Below, piece by piece: positions 1 through 7,671 of a DNA stretch of 45,205 nucleotides. Both the position numbers and the translations under genes were made by a program. The notes under the pieces were generated by a model. That model was not told the DNA's origin. It did no database searches and saw nothing but the letters and a program-made list of their open reading frames with translations. Each line of letters opens with the position of its first letter. The first letter of the stretch is position 1. The DNA comes from Bryobacteraceae bacterium (GTDB lineage Bacteria > Acidobacteriota > Terriglobia > Bryobacterales > Bryobacteraceae), in contig JAICXK010000010.1 in the NCBI GenBank assembly GCA_025980435.1, forward strand, positions 1 to 45,205, given 5' to 3'.

Positions 1-143
1 AACATGGGGCGCCGCTCCGGCTAGTGATTCCGGTGAAGTACGGTATAAAAAACATAAAGCGCATCGGGCTGATCCGGTACACGAACGAGAGGCCGGATGA
101 CTATTGGGCAGAAGAGGGATACGACTGGTTCGCCGGTCTTTGA
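1..143 (+). CDS. Molybdopterin-dependent oxidoreductase, C-terminal end (5' partial)
   Basis: Only the last 46 codons are inside the window, read in the frame that starts at base 3 and stops at TGA 141-143. The peptide contains APLRLVIPVKYGIKNIKRIG and ends with ERPDDYWAEEGYDWFAGL. This layout (PLRLV-P-KYG, then a -YW--GYDW-AGL ending) is typical of the C-terminus of sulfite-oxidase-type molybdopterin enzymes, such as the YedY/MsrP-like group. The fold assignment rests on this tail alone, so substrate and localisation cannot be given. The next gene starts three bases after the stop, so the two are probably co-transcribed. Confidence 0.7.
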   Translation, partial: HGAPLRLVIPVKYGIKNIKRIGLIRYTNERPDDYWAEEGYDWFAGL

Positions 144-146
144 CAC

Positions 147-878
147 GTGACGGACGCTCCACTCTATTGCGGGACTTCGGGCTTTGCCTACAACTCGTGG
201 AAACCTGTGTTCTATCCGGAGAAGCTTCCGAACACGAAGTTTCTGCTTCATTACGGGACGCGGCTGAACGCGGTCGAAATTAACTATACCTATAGGCGAC
301 TGGTGTCTCCAGGGACACTGGAGAAATGGATCGCGGCTACGCCCGAAGGCTTTCTGTTTCTGCCCAAGGCGCACATGAAGATCACGCATGTGCTGAAGCT
401 GGAAGGCGCGGAAGATTTTACGCGCGTATTTCTGCAATCGCTGGAGCCGCTGTGCGCGGCCAAGCGCCTGGGACCGATCTTGTTCCAATTGGCTCCTTCC
501 TTCAAGGCTGACCGGGAGCGATTAGCGGAGTTCCTGAAGATGCTGCCGAAGAATATCCAGGTGGCGTTCGAGTTCCGTAATGCCACCTGGTTTGACGAAG
601 CCACCTACCAGGTGCTGCGGGATTCGAATATTTGCCTTTGCATGGCCGAGAATGAGAACCTGGAAACTCCGCACGTGATTACAGCCGATTTCGTATACCT
701 TCGGCTGCGACGGCCGGAATATAGCGAATCGGAACTGGGCAGCATCGATTACCGCATCCGTCAATATCGTGATAACGGCTATCCGACATTCGCCATTTTC
801 AAACACGAAGATACTCCAGCCGGCGCGTTAAACGCGGAGAAACTGCTGAACGCGGAAAAGACCGGACCGCTGCTGTAG
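147..878 (+). CDS. DUF72 family protein (YecE-like)
   Basis: A 243-residue protein beginning with GTG three bases after the preceding stop. The N-terminus has the DUF72 hallmark YCGTSGFAYNSWKPVFYPEKLP. This is followed by NAVEINYTYRRLVSPGTLEKW, where EINYTYRR replaces the usual EINSTFYR, and further on FEFRNATWF and FVYLRLR, which is the family's predicted TIM-barrel core. The length fits the family (about 230-290 residues). No signal peptide or membrane segment is seen, so it should be cytoplasmic. The biochemical role of DUF72 is not established and no reaction is proposed here. It sits tightly behind the molybdoenzyme gene. Confidence 0.85.
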   Translation: MTDAPLYCGTSGFAYNSWKPVFYPEKLPNTKFLLHYGTRLNAVEINYTYRRLVSPGTLEKWIAATPEGFLFLPKAHMKITHVLKLEGAEDFTRVFLQSLEPLCAAKRLGPILFQLAPSFKADRERLAEFLKMLPKNIQVAFEFRNATWFDEATYQVLRDSNICLCMAENENLETPHVITADFVYLRLRRPEYSESELGSIDYRIRQYRDNGYPTFAIFKHEDTPAGALNAEKLLNAEKTGPLL

Positions 879-904
879 GGGGGCCGAAGTTATTTACCCG
901 GCGC

Positions 905-1873
905 TTACTGCTGCGCCTGCGGATCCACCTGCTGCGGTCCCAAAACCCCGGCTTGCACATCGTGGGTTAACTGCCCGGCCCGTTTGGAAACCTCTTTATA
1001 CGAGGCGAACTCTTTATCCCCTTCTTCTTTCTGCCCGGCCCGCCTCAACGCGATCGCTAAATGATAATGCGCGGCCGGATTGTCCGGCTGCAGTTTCACG
1101 GCGCGTTCAAGCGGCGCGATTGCGCCGGCGGGCTTTCCGCCTTCCGTCAACGAACGCCCCAAGCCGATAAGGGCGTCCGGGAAATTACCGTCAAGCTGCA
1201 CCGCTTGCCCAAAATGCCGAATGGCGTCCGGCCAGTGATCCTGCTGGCGGGCGATTTCGCCGAGCACGTACTCAGCCCCGGCATTGTTCGGATCAATCGC
1301 CAGCTCCGCCTCGAACTCCTTCTTCGCATTGTCAAAAGTGGTAACGGTTTCGGGCTTAGAGAGAATCAGACGCCCGATGCGGTAATGAATGCCGGGGAGG
1401 TCCGGAATCTTCACGAGGACCGCCCGATACTCGGACATTGCGTCGTCCCAGCGATGCTGCGCCTCCAGAGCTTCCGCGTTCAATTCGTGCACCTGGTAAG
1501 CGGACGGGTTGGTAAAAAGCAGATCCTGCGAAGCCCGAATGGAAAGGTCCGAAAAGACATGTACGCTCAGGAACTGTACTTCGGGATCGTGGGGAAGCTC
1601 GCGGCGGAGCACGCGCAAAAAATCGAGCGCGTCATCCTGCCTGTTCAGCATCATCGCGCAATGGATGCCGGCTTTGCCGACGGTCTTCTGCAGATCGGCG
1701 GTCACGCTACGCGTGTTTATTTTCTTCAACCGGGGGATCGCTTCCAGACAGTGTCCGGATTGCGCAACGCTCAAGGCCGCTTTGGCCTCAGAGTCCGGCG
1801 AGCGCGGCGTTTGCGCAAAAAGAAACGAGGCAGCCGACGCGAGAAGAACACCTAACAGGGAAATCCGATTCAT
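905..1873 (-). CDS. Secreted TPR-repeat protein
   Basis: A 322-residue protein with an N-terminal signal peptide (MNRISLLGVLLASAASFLFA followed by Q), which predicts export to the periplasm. The rest is helical, with several tetratricopeptide-like repeats. The clearest are around residues 165-305, with motifs such as AIDPNNAGAEYVLGEIARQQ, DALIGLGRSLTEGGKPAGAI and LQPDNPAAHYHLAIALRRAG, spaced about 34 residues. The N-terminal half has weaker repeats with two cysteines. TPR proteins of this kind are scaffolds for protein contacts and no catalytic motif is visible. It converges on the DUF72 gene and is followed upstream by the large receptor gene on the same strand, about 85 bases away. Confidence 0.75.
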   Translation of the reverse strand: MNRISLLGVLLASAASFLFAQTPRSPDSEAKAALSVAQSGHCLEAIPRLKKINTRSVTADLQKTVGKAGIHCAMMLNRQDDALDFLRVLRRELPHDPEVQFLSVHVFSDLSIRASQDLLFTNPSAYQVHELNAEALEAQHRWDDAMSEYRAVLVKIPDLPGIHYRIGRLILSKPETVTTFDNAKKEFEAELAIDPNNAGAEYVLGEIARQQDHWPDAIRHFGQAVQLDGNFPDALIGLGRSLTEGGKPAGAIAPLERAVKLQPDNPAAHYHLAIALRRAGQKEEGDKEFASYKEVSKRAGQLTHDVQAGVLGPQQVDPQAQQ

Positions 1874-1957
1874 GCCAGTGCTGATCTAATGATCATGGCA
1901 TGAGCGAGAAAAGGCAAACGACATGGTGCGATCGTCTGCCCCCACATGCCCCATTTT

Positions 1958-4900
1958 TCAGAAGAGGTATTTCAAAGCGAACTGGACATTGCGAGCGCCC
2001 TGAGCGTTTTGGAGCAGCCCAAGCGTACTGCCCAGACTTGCATTGGGCGAGTTTAGTATCGGTGTGTTTGTAAAGTTAGTGGATTCCGCTCTGAACTCGA
2101 TCCTCTGGCGTTCGGTAATATCGAAGAATTTTGCAAGGCTGAGGTCGAGCGTGTGTAGTCCCGGTCCACGGACTGTTCCGACGCCACAGGTCCCAAACGT
2201 GCCTGGGGCGGCCGGCGCGTAAGAGGCTGGATCGAACCACTGATAGCCCCCGGAAGGCGAGTTTTGCTCTCCCAAGACGTGCGGTGCGGCGATGCAGTTC
2301 GCGCGCGATCCGCGGGAATTCGTGCCGGAAGCATCATCAGCCGAGATGGTGAGCGGGAACCCGGTATGGAGGCTCAGAATCCCGTTGACCTGCCAATCCC
2401 CGACCACCGCGTTCACTACTTTGTTCATGTTCTTGCCGAACTTGCGGCCGCGTCCGAACGGAAGATCGTAAGTGGCGTAGCTGGTCAGAACATGCGTGGC
2501 GTCGTAGTAACACGGCCCCCATTCCGCCTTTTTGTCATATAGGTTCTGCCAATAGGGCGAGGTGGGCGTGGTTTGACCACCCCAGGAGCCGTAATAGCCG
2601 CTCGAATCAGTCATGCACTTCGAATAGGTATAAGCGACCGAGTATTCCAGGCCGTTGCCAAGGCGCTTTTGCAGCACGGCCTGCAGGGCATTATAGCTCT
2701 GGTTGCCATTGGTTGCAGTACCGGAGATCTGTCCAATTTCGTTTTGGAGGGTCGGATTTCCGGCGAGATACGGGCTCTTCGCCACGGTTCCATCCGCCAG
2801 AAGCTGGTCCTGCAGATAGGGCATCGGCACAGCCAAATGCGTAGTGCGCTGCCCCACATAGCCGACCTGCAGAGTGGTCGCGTTACCAAACTGCTGCTGA
2901 ACCGTGAAGTTCCACTGATTCGAAACGGCGGGACGAATGTTTGGGTCCCAAACGCGCAGCGTGGCCCCGGCGAACTGATTCCCCGGATTGCTGAGGAACG
3001 GTTGGAAGCCGTCGCTCAGAGTAGAACCCGGATAGCTCAATGACTGGTACGGCAGATCGTTTTCATGGGCAAAGGGTGGATTGATGGGCAGGCGCAGGTT
3101 CGTGCCCGTGCCTTCCAGGTAAGTGGAAAGGGTGTACGCGGCGCGAATTACCGTATCCCGCTTCGCGTTCCATGCGATACCGACGCGCGGCTGGTAATTC
3201 GTAATCCCGTTGTAGGAGTTGTAAAGAGCCCGGCTATTGCCGTCCTGTCCGGCGATCTCAACCGCGCCCGAGAACAGGCCGAAGTTCGCCTGCCGATTCT
3301 TTACTTCAATCCACGGTGTGTGCAACTCGTAACGGAGGCCGAGATTGAGAGTGAGCGAGGGGGTTACATGCCAATCGTCCTGGAAGAAGGCTCCAAAAAT
3401 ATTGGCGCGCTGGCCCCAGGTACCGCCGTTTACGCCGCCGCCGATTTCAGCCGGCAGACCGAGCATGAAGTCCGCTTCGGCGATTCCGCTGCCGCCGCCT
3501 GAGGTAGCAAAGGGATTGGGACCCGCGGTATAGCGGCCATCAAAAGTAAACGTACCCGCAAGGCCGTTGTTGCCGGAGTAGAACGTATTGATACGATCCC
3601 GCCAGCCCTGGAATCCGAGGTGCATCGTGTGGACGCCTTTGCTGATTGTCATGGTGTCCTCGTACTGGATCACCGTATCGGCAAACAACTGATAGACGTC
3701 CGAGTTTCCGACAGTATTGGCATTGCCTCCGTTGAAATTCATGGCAGGCAGAATGGTGGAGGGAATAGCGGGAAGCCCGACGGTCTGCGGGAAATCGCCG
3801 GTTCCGTTTACGGCTGCGCCGTTGTTCACCCGGACATAGTTCACGCCGACGCGTGCATCATTGACTACGGAAGGCGAGAGGGTCCGCACCCAGTCGAGCA
3901 CCCCATTGTGCGTAGGATATGTAGCAAACGAGTTATAGAACAACGGCATGTTATTTGTGCCGGGATTATCGACCAGGCTCTGCGAGTAGCGGCCGAATAC
4001 GCGATTCTTGTCGGAGGCATTCCAATCTATGCGGATATCGCCCTGGTCGCCGTTAATGGCGCTACGAGATGAATACAGGTAATTGTTGATCAGTCCAGGA
4101 CTAGTCGGGAGCGGATAAACAGACGAATTCACGATTTTCTGCGCTACAGGATCCAGCAAATTTGCCGGAATCCTGTTTCCCGCGAAAGGGACCCGCTGGC
4201 CGTTTACGATCGAATGCGGATTGTAAAGCTGAATGGGCTTGGGGCCTTGCAGAAGCTCAGAGAAATCTCCGGCACGTTCCTTCGCTGTAAACACGCTGGT
4301 AGCGCTGGTGCTGGTGGGGGTATCGAAGCGCTGGCCCTGATAATCGCCGAAGAAAAACAGCTTGTCGCGGATGATCCGGCCGCCCAAAGTTCCGCCAAAT
4401 TCGTTCCAGCGCAGCTTTGTCCTGGGCGAATCGGTGAAGTTGTTCGACCAGGAGTTGGCATTCAATACGTCATTGCGGAAGAACTCGAACAGATTGCCGT
4501 GAAAGGCGTTGGCCCCGGATTTGATCTGAGTGCTGACAATACCGCCCATGAAGTTGCCGAATTCCGCCGGCGCGTTCTGGGTGATTTCATTGAATTCCTG
4601 AATGGCATCGACGCTGGGCGCGTACCCGACCAAGTTATCCGAGACCTGGTTGTTGTCCATGCCGTCCAGAATGAAGTTGTTCGCCTGCTCGCGATTGCCG
4701 TTCACGTACGGGCGTCCGCTGCCGGATGTGGTTTGCCCATTTGTAAAATCTTGAGGGTTTGGATGCACGCTTCCTGGCGCGAGCAAAGTCAACTGCACGT
4801 AGTTGCGCGTCGCCAGGGGTAACGTCGTGTTCGTTCGGGAATCGATGACCTGACCAAGCTGAGTTGATTCCGTTTGCAGCACGGGGGCGGCACTCGAGAC

Positions 4901-5290
4901 CTCTACGGTGGTGGAGACGTTGCCGACCTGCAAAGCGAAATCGAGCTTGGCAATCTGATTCAACTGAAGCGTGATATGGGATTGGGTGGCCGTCTGGAAC
5001 CCGGCGTTCTCGACTTTCACGTCGTACGCGCCCACCAAGAGATTTGGAATCGAGTACCGGCCGTCGGAATTGGTGGTCCCGGTGTACTGCGTGCCGCGCT
5101 CGGTGTCTGTCGCGGTGACCTTTGCGCCGCCTATTGCGGCGCCGGAAGGATCCGTGACCGTGCCGTTAATGGTCGCTGTAACGGCTTGGGCGCGAATCAG
5201 CGCCGGATTACTTACAAAACCAAGTATTCCAAGAGCGAGCGCAACGCACACGCCCCATGAGCATTTTCTAAGTCCTGAAACTGGCCCCAT
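1958..5290 (-). CDS. Oar-like TonB-dependent outer-membrane receptor with carboxypeptidase-regulatory domain
   Basis: A 1,110-residue outer-membrane protein. The start is set at 5290 because AGGAGG lies 7 bases upstream and a signal peptide follows directly (MGPVSGLRKCSWGVCVALALG... to IRAQA); an earlier in-frame start at 5353 would precede the RBS. Domains in order: signal peptide (1 to about 35); a carboxypeptidase-regulatory beta-sandwich (about 36-115: GTVTDPSGAAIGGAKVTATD); a plug-like region with NFILDGMDNNQVSD (about 185-265); then a long beta-barrel with many aromatic, Asn-rich strands, ending in the outer-membrane signature KYLF. This architecture is common and greatly expanded in Acidobacteriota; family members import large substrates or handle proteins at the surface, but the ligand cannot be read from sequence. 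A near-consensus sigma-70 promoter drives it. Confidence 0.88.
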   Translation of the reverse strand: MGPVSGLRKCSWGVCVALALGILGFVSNPALIRAQAVTATINGTVTDPSGAAIGGAKVTATDTERGTQYTGTTNSDGRYSIPNLLVGAYDVKVENAGFQTATQSHITLQLNQIAKLDFALQVGNVSTTVEVSSAAPVLQTESTQLGQVIDSRTNTTLPLATRNYVQLTLLAPGSVHPNPQDFTNGQTTSGSGRPYVNGNREQANNFILDGMDNNQVSDNLVGYAPSVDAIQEFNEITQNAPAEFGNFMGGIVSTQIKSGANAFHGNLFEFFRNDVLNANSWSNNFTDSPRTKLRWNEFGGTLGGRIIRDKLFFFGDYQGQRFDTPTSTSATSVFTAKERAGDFSELLQGPKPIQLYNPHSIVNGQRVPFAGNRIPANLLDPVAQKIVNSSVYPLPTSPGLINNYLYSSRSAINGDQGDIRIDWNASDKNRVFGRYSQSLVDNPGTNNMPLFYNSFATYPTHNGVLDWVRTLSPSVVNDARVGVNYVRVNNGAAVNGTGDFPQTVGLPAIPSTILPAMNFNGGNANTVGNSDVYQLFADTVIQYEDTMTISKGVHTMHLGFQGWRDRINTFYSGNNGLAGTFTFDGRYTAGPNPFATSGGGSGIAEADFMLGLPAEIGGGVNGGTWGQRANIFGAFFQDDWHVTPSLTLNLGLRYELHTPWIEVKNRQANFGLFSGAVEIAGQDGNSRALYNSYNGITNYQPRVGIAWNAKRDTVIRAAYTLSTYLEGTGTNLRLPINPPFAHENDLPYQSLSYPGSTLSDGFQPFLSNPGNQFAGATLRVWDPNIRPAVSNQWNFTVQQQFGNATTLQVGYVGQRTTHLAVPMPYLQDQLLADGTVAKSPYLAGNPTLQNEIGQISGTATNGNQSYNALQAVLQKRLGNGLEYSVAYTYSKCMTDSSGYYGSWGGQTTPTSPYWQNLYDKKAEWGPCYYDATHVLTSYATYDLPFGRGRKFGKNMNKVVNAVVGDWQVNGILSLHTGFPLTISADDASGTNSRGSRANCIAAPHVLGEQNSPSGGYQWFDPASYAPAAPGTFGTCGVGTVRGPGLHTLDLSLAKFFDITERQRIEFRAESTNFTNTPILNSPNASLGSTLGLLQNAQGARNVQFALKYLF

Positions 5291-5297
5291 TGCTAAA

Positions 5298-5303
5298 CCT
5301 CCT
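5298..5303 (-). promoter_or_regulatory. Ribosome binding site of the Oar-like receptor gene
   Basis: The minus strand reads AGGAGG, followed by TTTAGCA and then ATG (5290-5288). It is a perfect Shine-Dalgarno at ideal spacing and decides the start of the receptor against the ATG 63 bases further upstream. Confidence 0.85.
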
Positions 5304-5344
5304 GCTAACCGGATTGCCCGCAGGCGGCAAGATACGGTCGGCGT

Positions 5345-5359
5345 ACTAATCAAGTTAGT
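5345..5359. promoter_or_regulatory. Inverted repeat at the predicted transcription start of the receptor gene
   Basis: ACTAA-TCAAG-TTAGT, two 5-base arms around a 5-base spacer. It covers the expected +1 of the minus-strand promoter at 5363-5391 (7 bases after the -10 box gives about 5356). Operators at this position usually act by repression. The DeoR-type repressor gene immediately upstream is a natural but unproven candidate to bind it. Arms of 5 bases can occur by chance. Confidence 0.35.
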
Positions 5360-5362
5360 GCG

Positions 5363-5391
5363 ATTGTAGGGGCGAATCGAAAAGGTGTCAA
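5363..5391 (-). promoter_or_regulatory. Sigma-70 promoter of the receptor gene
   Basis: On the minus strand TTGACA (5391-5386) is followed by exactly 17 bases and then TACAAT (5368-5363). The -35 box is perfect and the -10 box differs from TATAAT at one position. The predicted start near 5356 gives a leader of about 65 bases before the ATG at 5290. It is the best housekeeping promoter seen in the window. Confidence 0.8.
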
Positions 5392-5479
5392 GGAAAAAAA
5401 GAAAGCAGAAGAAAGCAAAGACAAGGAAAGTACCAGCATGTTAAGATCCCCCTCGATTCGGCCGGTGGACGCGCCGGTC

Positions 5480-6271
5480 TCAGGCGAGGACGACTTCGAT
5501 GCCGCGCGACCGCAGTTTCTCCACATCCTGTGCGGGCGCGTTTGTGTCGGTGATTACACGCTGAACGGATCGAAAATCCGAGATGAGAGATAAGCTGCGA
5601 TGGCCGAACTTGCTGGAGTCCGCAAGCACCGTAACCTGGGTGGCGGATTCCATCATGCGGCGGTTCAGTTGGGCCTCCATGATGTCGAGGGTAGTCAAAC
5701 CGACCTCGGCATCCAGCCCTACGGTACTCATGAAGCAGTGGTCGGCATGCAGGGAGTGCATCATCTGCTCGGCGTGCGGGCCGACGAACGCGCTGGAGGG
5801 ATGGCGGAGAAAGCCTCCCAGCATAACCAGCGAAAGCTTCGGCAGATCGGCAAGCTGTGCGGCGATATTCAGGGCGTGAGTAATTACCGTGATGCTGTCG
5901 GGGCAATTGCGCCGGATCTGGACCGCGAGCGCGGCCAGAGTGGACCCGGTGCAGAGAATGACGGTTTGCAGCGGCTGGATCAACTGCGCGGCAGCTTCGG
6001 CAATACGCACTTTTTCGTCGTGGTGCATGCCCTCGCGCACCTTGAGCGGATGTTCGGGCGTTGCGGTTAAGGGCCGAATTCCCCCGCCGTGCGAACGCAC
6101 CAGCACGCCGCTTTCGGAAAGCGCATCCAGATCGCCGCGCGCGGTGACCGCCGAAATGCCAAAACGCTTCACTAGTTCATCCACGGTGACGCGCCCGTTC
6201 TGGCCCAGTACGCCCAGGATCTCGCGGCGCCGTTCCTCGGCAAGAAGCCGGTTGGGCTTTGCTTTAGGCAT
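5480..6271 (-). CDS. DeoR/GlpR-family transcriptional regulator
   Basis: A 263-residue DNA-binding repressor. Residues about 10-65 form the DeoR winged helix: RRREILGVLGQNGRVTVDEL, then KRFGISAVTARGDLDALSESG and RSHGGGI. The family signature VS-ATIRRDL appears here as ISAVTARGDL. Residues about 80-255 form the DeoRC sensor domain related to phosphosugar isomerases, with KVRIAEAAAQLI, ILCTGSTLAALA, DHCFMSTVGLD and VLADSSKFGH. Such proteins usually sense a sugar phosphate and control carbohydrate genes. The effector is unknown here, and no sugar operon is adjacent; its neighbours are the receptor gene downstream and a divergent membrane-protein gene upstream. An inverted repeat in the divergent region may be its operator. 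Confidence 0.9.
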   Translation of the reverse strand: MPKAKPNRLLAEERRREILGVLGQNGRVTVDELVKRFGISAVTARGDLDALSESGVLVRSHGGGIRPLTATPEHPLKVREGMHHDEKVRIAEAAAQLIQPLQTVILCTGSTLAALAVQIRRNCPDSITVITHALNIAAQLADLPKLSLVMLGGFLRHPSSAFVGPHAEQMMHSLHADHCFMSTVGLDAEVGLTTLDIMEAQLNRRMMESATQVTVLADSSKFGHRSLSLISDFRSVQRVITDTNAPAQDVEKLRSRGIEVVLA

Positions 6272-6330
6272 TGTTCGCGGTCAACCTCATCGTATGGAAT
6301 AGAGAGTAAAGCTCTCGTCCGGCTGTGCAT

Positions 6331-6358
6331 ATCTTACATTAGCCTCCAGAAAAAGCAA
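6331..6358 (-). promoter_or_regulatory. Candidate promoter of the DeoR-family gene
   Basis: On the minus strand TTGCTT (6358-6353), 16 bases, then TAAGAT (6336-6331). Each box matches the sigma-70 consensus at four of six positions. The ATG of the regulator at 6271 lies about 60 bases downstream. The inverted repeat at 6358-6376 touches the -35 box, a layout that would allow autoregulation. Confidence 0.4.
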
Positions 6359-6376
6359 GTATTCTTGGCGAATACT
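6358..6376. promoter_or_regulatory. Inverted repeat in the divergent deoR / membrane-protein region
   Basis: AGTATTC-TTGGC-GAATACT: perfect 7-base arms around a 5-base spacer. It sits between a DeoR-type repressor gene and the divergent two-gene unit starting at 6469, and abuts the candidate -35 box of the repressor. Position and symmetry suit a dimeric repressor site, so it is proposed as the DeoR-family operator (inference). Confidence 0.45.
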
Positions 6377-6420
6377 ATCGTTTTCTTTCTTTTCGAAGCC
6401 GCTTGCCGGTTGCGCGCGGC

Positions 6421-6434
6421 CCGGCTTAAGCCGG
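6421..6434. repeat. Perfect 14-base palindrome upstream of the membrane-protein gene
   Basis: CCGGCTTAAGCCGG is a complete palindrome 35 bases before the ATG at 6469 and just before a TACAAT (6440-6445) that could be a -10 box. No matching -35 box is visible at the right spacing, so an activator-dependent promoter is possible. It could also act as a small hairpin. Confidence 0.35.
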
Positions 6435-6468
6435 AACATTACAATGGATCAACCCGTAAGGAGGAAAG

Positions 6469-7659
6469 ATGGCCAGTGCAACTACTTCCGGAAGCCTGCC
6501 TGCTACTCTGCGCGGTGGCTCGAAAGCCGCTGGACGAACTTCGAGCATTCCCTGGTATATCTGGTGCGCTGTGCTTGCGGTGACTTCGGCAACCATAGGC
6601 GCGCATTGGGATATCTCGTGGCATAGCTCGATCGGGCGCGATACGTTCTGGACGCCGGCTCACATGGCGATCTATCTCTGCGGGGTGCTGGCAGGCGTGG
6701 CGTTCGGCTATTTGATTCTGCATACGACCTTGTCGAAATCGTCGCCGCTGGCAGATGCGTCGGTGCATATCTGGGGCTTTCGCGCTCCGCTGGGCGCGTT
6801 TATTGCCTCGTGGGGCGGCATCGCCATGCTGACTTCCGCGCCCTTCGACAATTGGTGGCACGAAGCCTACGGCCTGGACGTGAAGATTGTGAGCCCGCCC
6901 CACATTCTGCTTTTCATCGGCGTATACGGCGTGATTCTGGGCACGTTAGTGCTGATCGCCGGGCACATGAATCGAACCGATGCCAAGAGCCAGCATGCGG
7001 CGCGGTGGTTGTTTCTGTACGGCGGCGGAATCATGCTCGTGATGGCGATGATCATTCTGATGGAGTACACGGAGCGGTCCGCTCTTCACACGTCGCTCCC
7101 CTACATATTGGTTTGCGGGTTCACGCCGATTGTGCTGGCGGTTGGTTCGCGCGCGACGGGCGCGAAATACGCGGCCACCTTCATAGCAGGCTTCTATACG
7201 GTGTTCCTGATTGCATTGGTGTTGATACTTCCGCTGTTCCCGGCTGAGCCCAAGCTCGGCCCTGTCTACCAGCACGTAACGCAATTTATCCCGCCGGAAT
7301 TTCCCATGCTATTGATTGTTCCGGCCATCGCTATGGACCTCTTGTGGCGACGGACACGAAGCTGGAACGCCTGGAAAACGGCGGCAGTAAGCGCCATTCT
7401 TTATGTCGGGGTGCTGGTTTCTGTGGAGTGGCCCTTTGCCAATTTCCTGATGTCTGCAGCGGCGCGTAACCGCTTTTTTGGAGCGATGTATCTCTGGTAC
7501 GGCTTGCCGCCAACCAGTTTTCTAGCTCGAAATCTGTTCTTGCCATTTGAAACCACAGCCCAATTCTGGCGTGGGATGGTGCTTGCTGTGCTGCTTTGCC
7601 TCGTAGCGATCCGCTGGGGTTTTTCGCGCGGAGAATGGATGCGCAGGATTGCGCGCTAA
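6469..7659 (+). CDS. Polytopic membrane protein of unknown function
   Basis: A 396-residue protein with a strong RBS (AAGGAGG at 6458-6464). I do not recognise the family. About eight to nine hydrophobic spans are visible, at roughly residues 28-48, 63-85, 105-125, 145-165, 180-200, 208-228, 236-256, 280-298, 310-330 and 365-385. The first loop carries charged and metal-prone residues next to membrane: GAHWDISWHSSIGRDTFWTP followed by AHMAIY. The second has PFDNWWHEAYGLDVKIVSPPH. These clustered His, Asp and Trp residues suggest a binding site at one membrane face. The gene is followed after 12 bases by the histidine-rich exported protein, and the two probably work together. A role in metal handling is inference only. 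Confidence 0.75.
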   Translation: MASATTSGSLPATLRGGSKAAGRTSSIPWYIWCAVLAVTSATIGAHWDISWHSSIGRDTFWTPAHMAIYLCGVLAGVAFGYLILHTTLSKSSPLADASVHIWGFRAPLGAFIASWGGIAMLTSAPFDNWWHEAYGLDVKIVSPPHILLFIGVYGVILGTLVLIAGHMNRTDAKSQHAARWLFLYGGGIMLVMAMIILMEYTERSALHTSLPYILVCGFTPIVLAVGSRATGAKYAATFIAGFYTVFLIALVLILPLFPAEPKLGPVYQHVTQFIPPEFPMLLIVPAIAMDLLWRRTRSWNAWKTAAVSAILYVGVLVSVEWPFANFLMSAAARNRFFGAMYLWYGLPPTSFLARNLFLPFETTAQFWRGMVLAVLLCLVAIRWGFSRGEWMRRIAR

Positions 7660-7671
7660 CCGGTCACGCGC

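Noticed and set aside
1061-1855. Long plus-strand open frame opposite the TPR gene
   Set aside because: Antisense shadow of a gene with signal peptide and TPR repeats; no recognisable domain in the shadow product.
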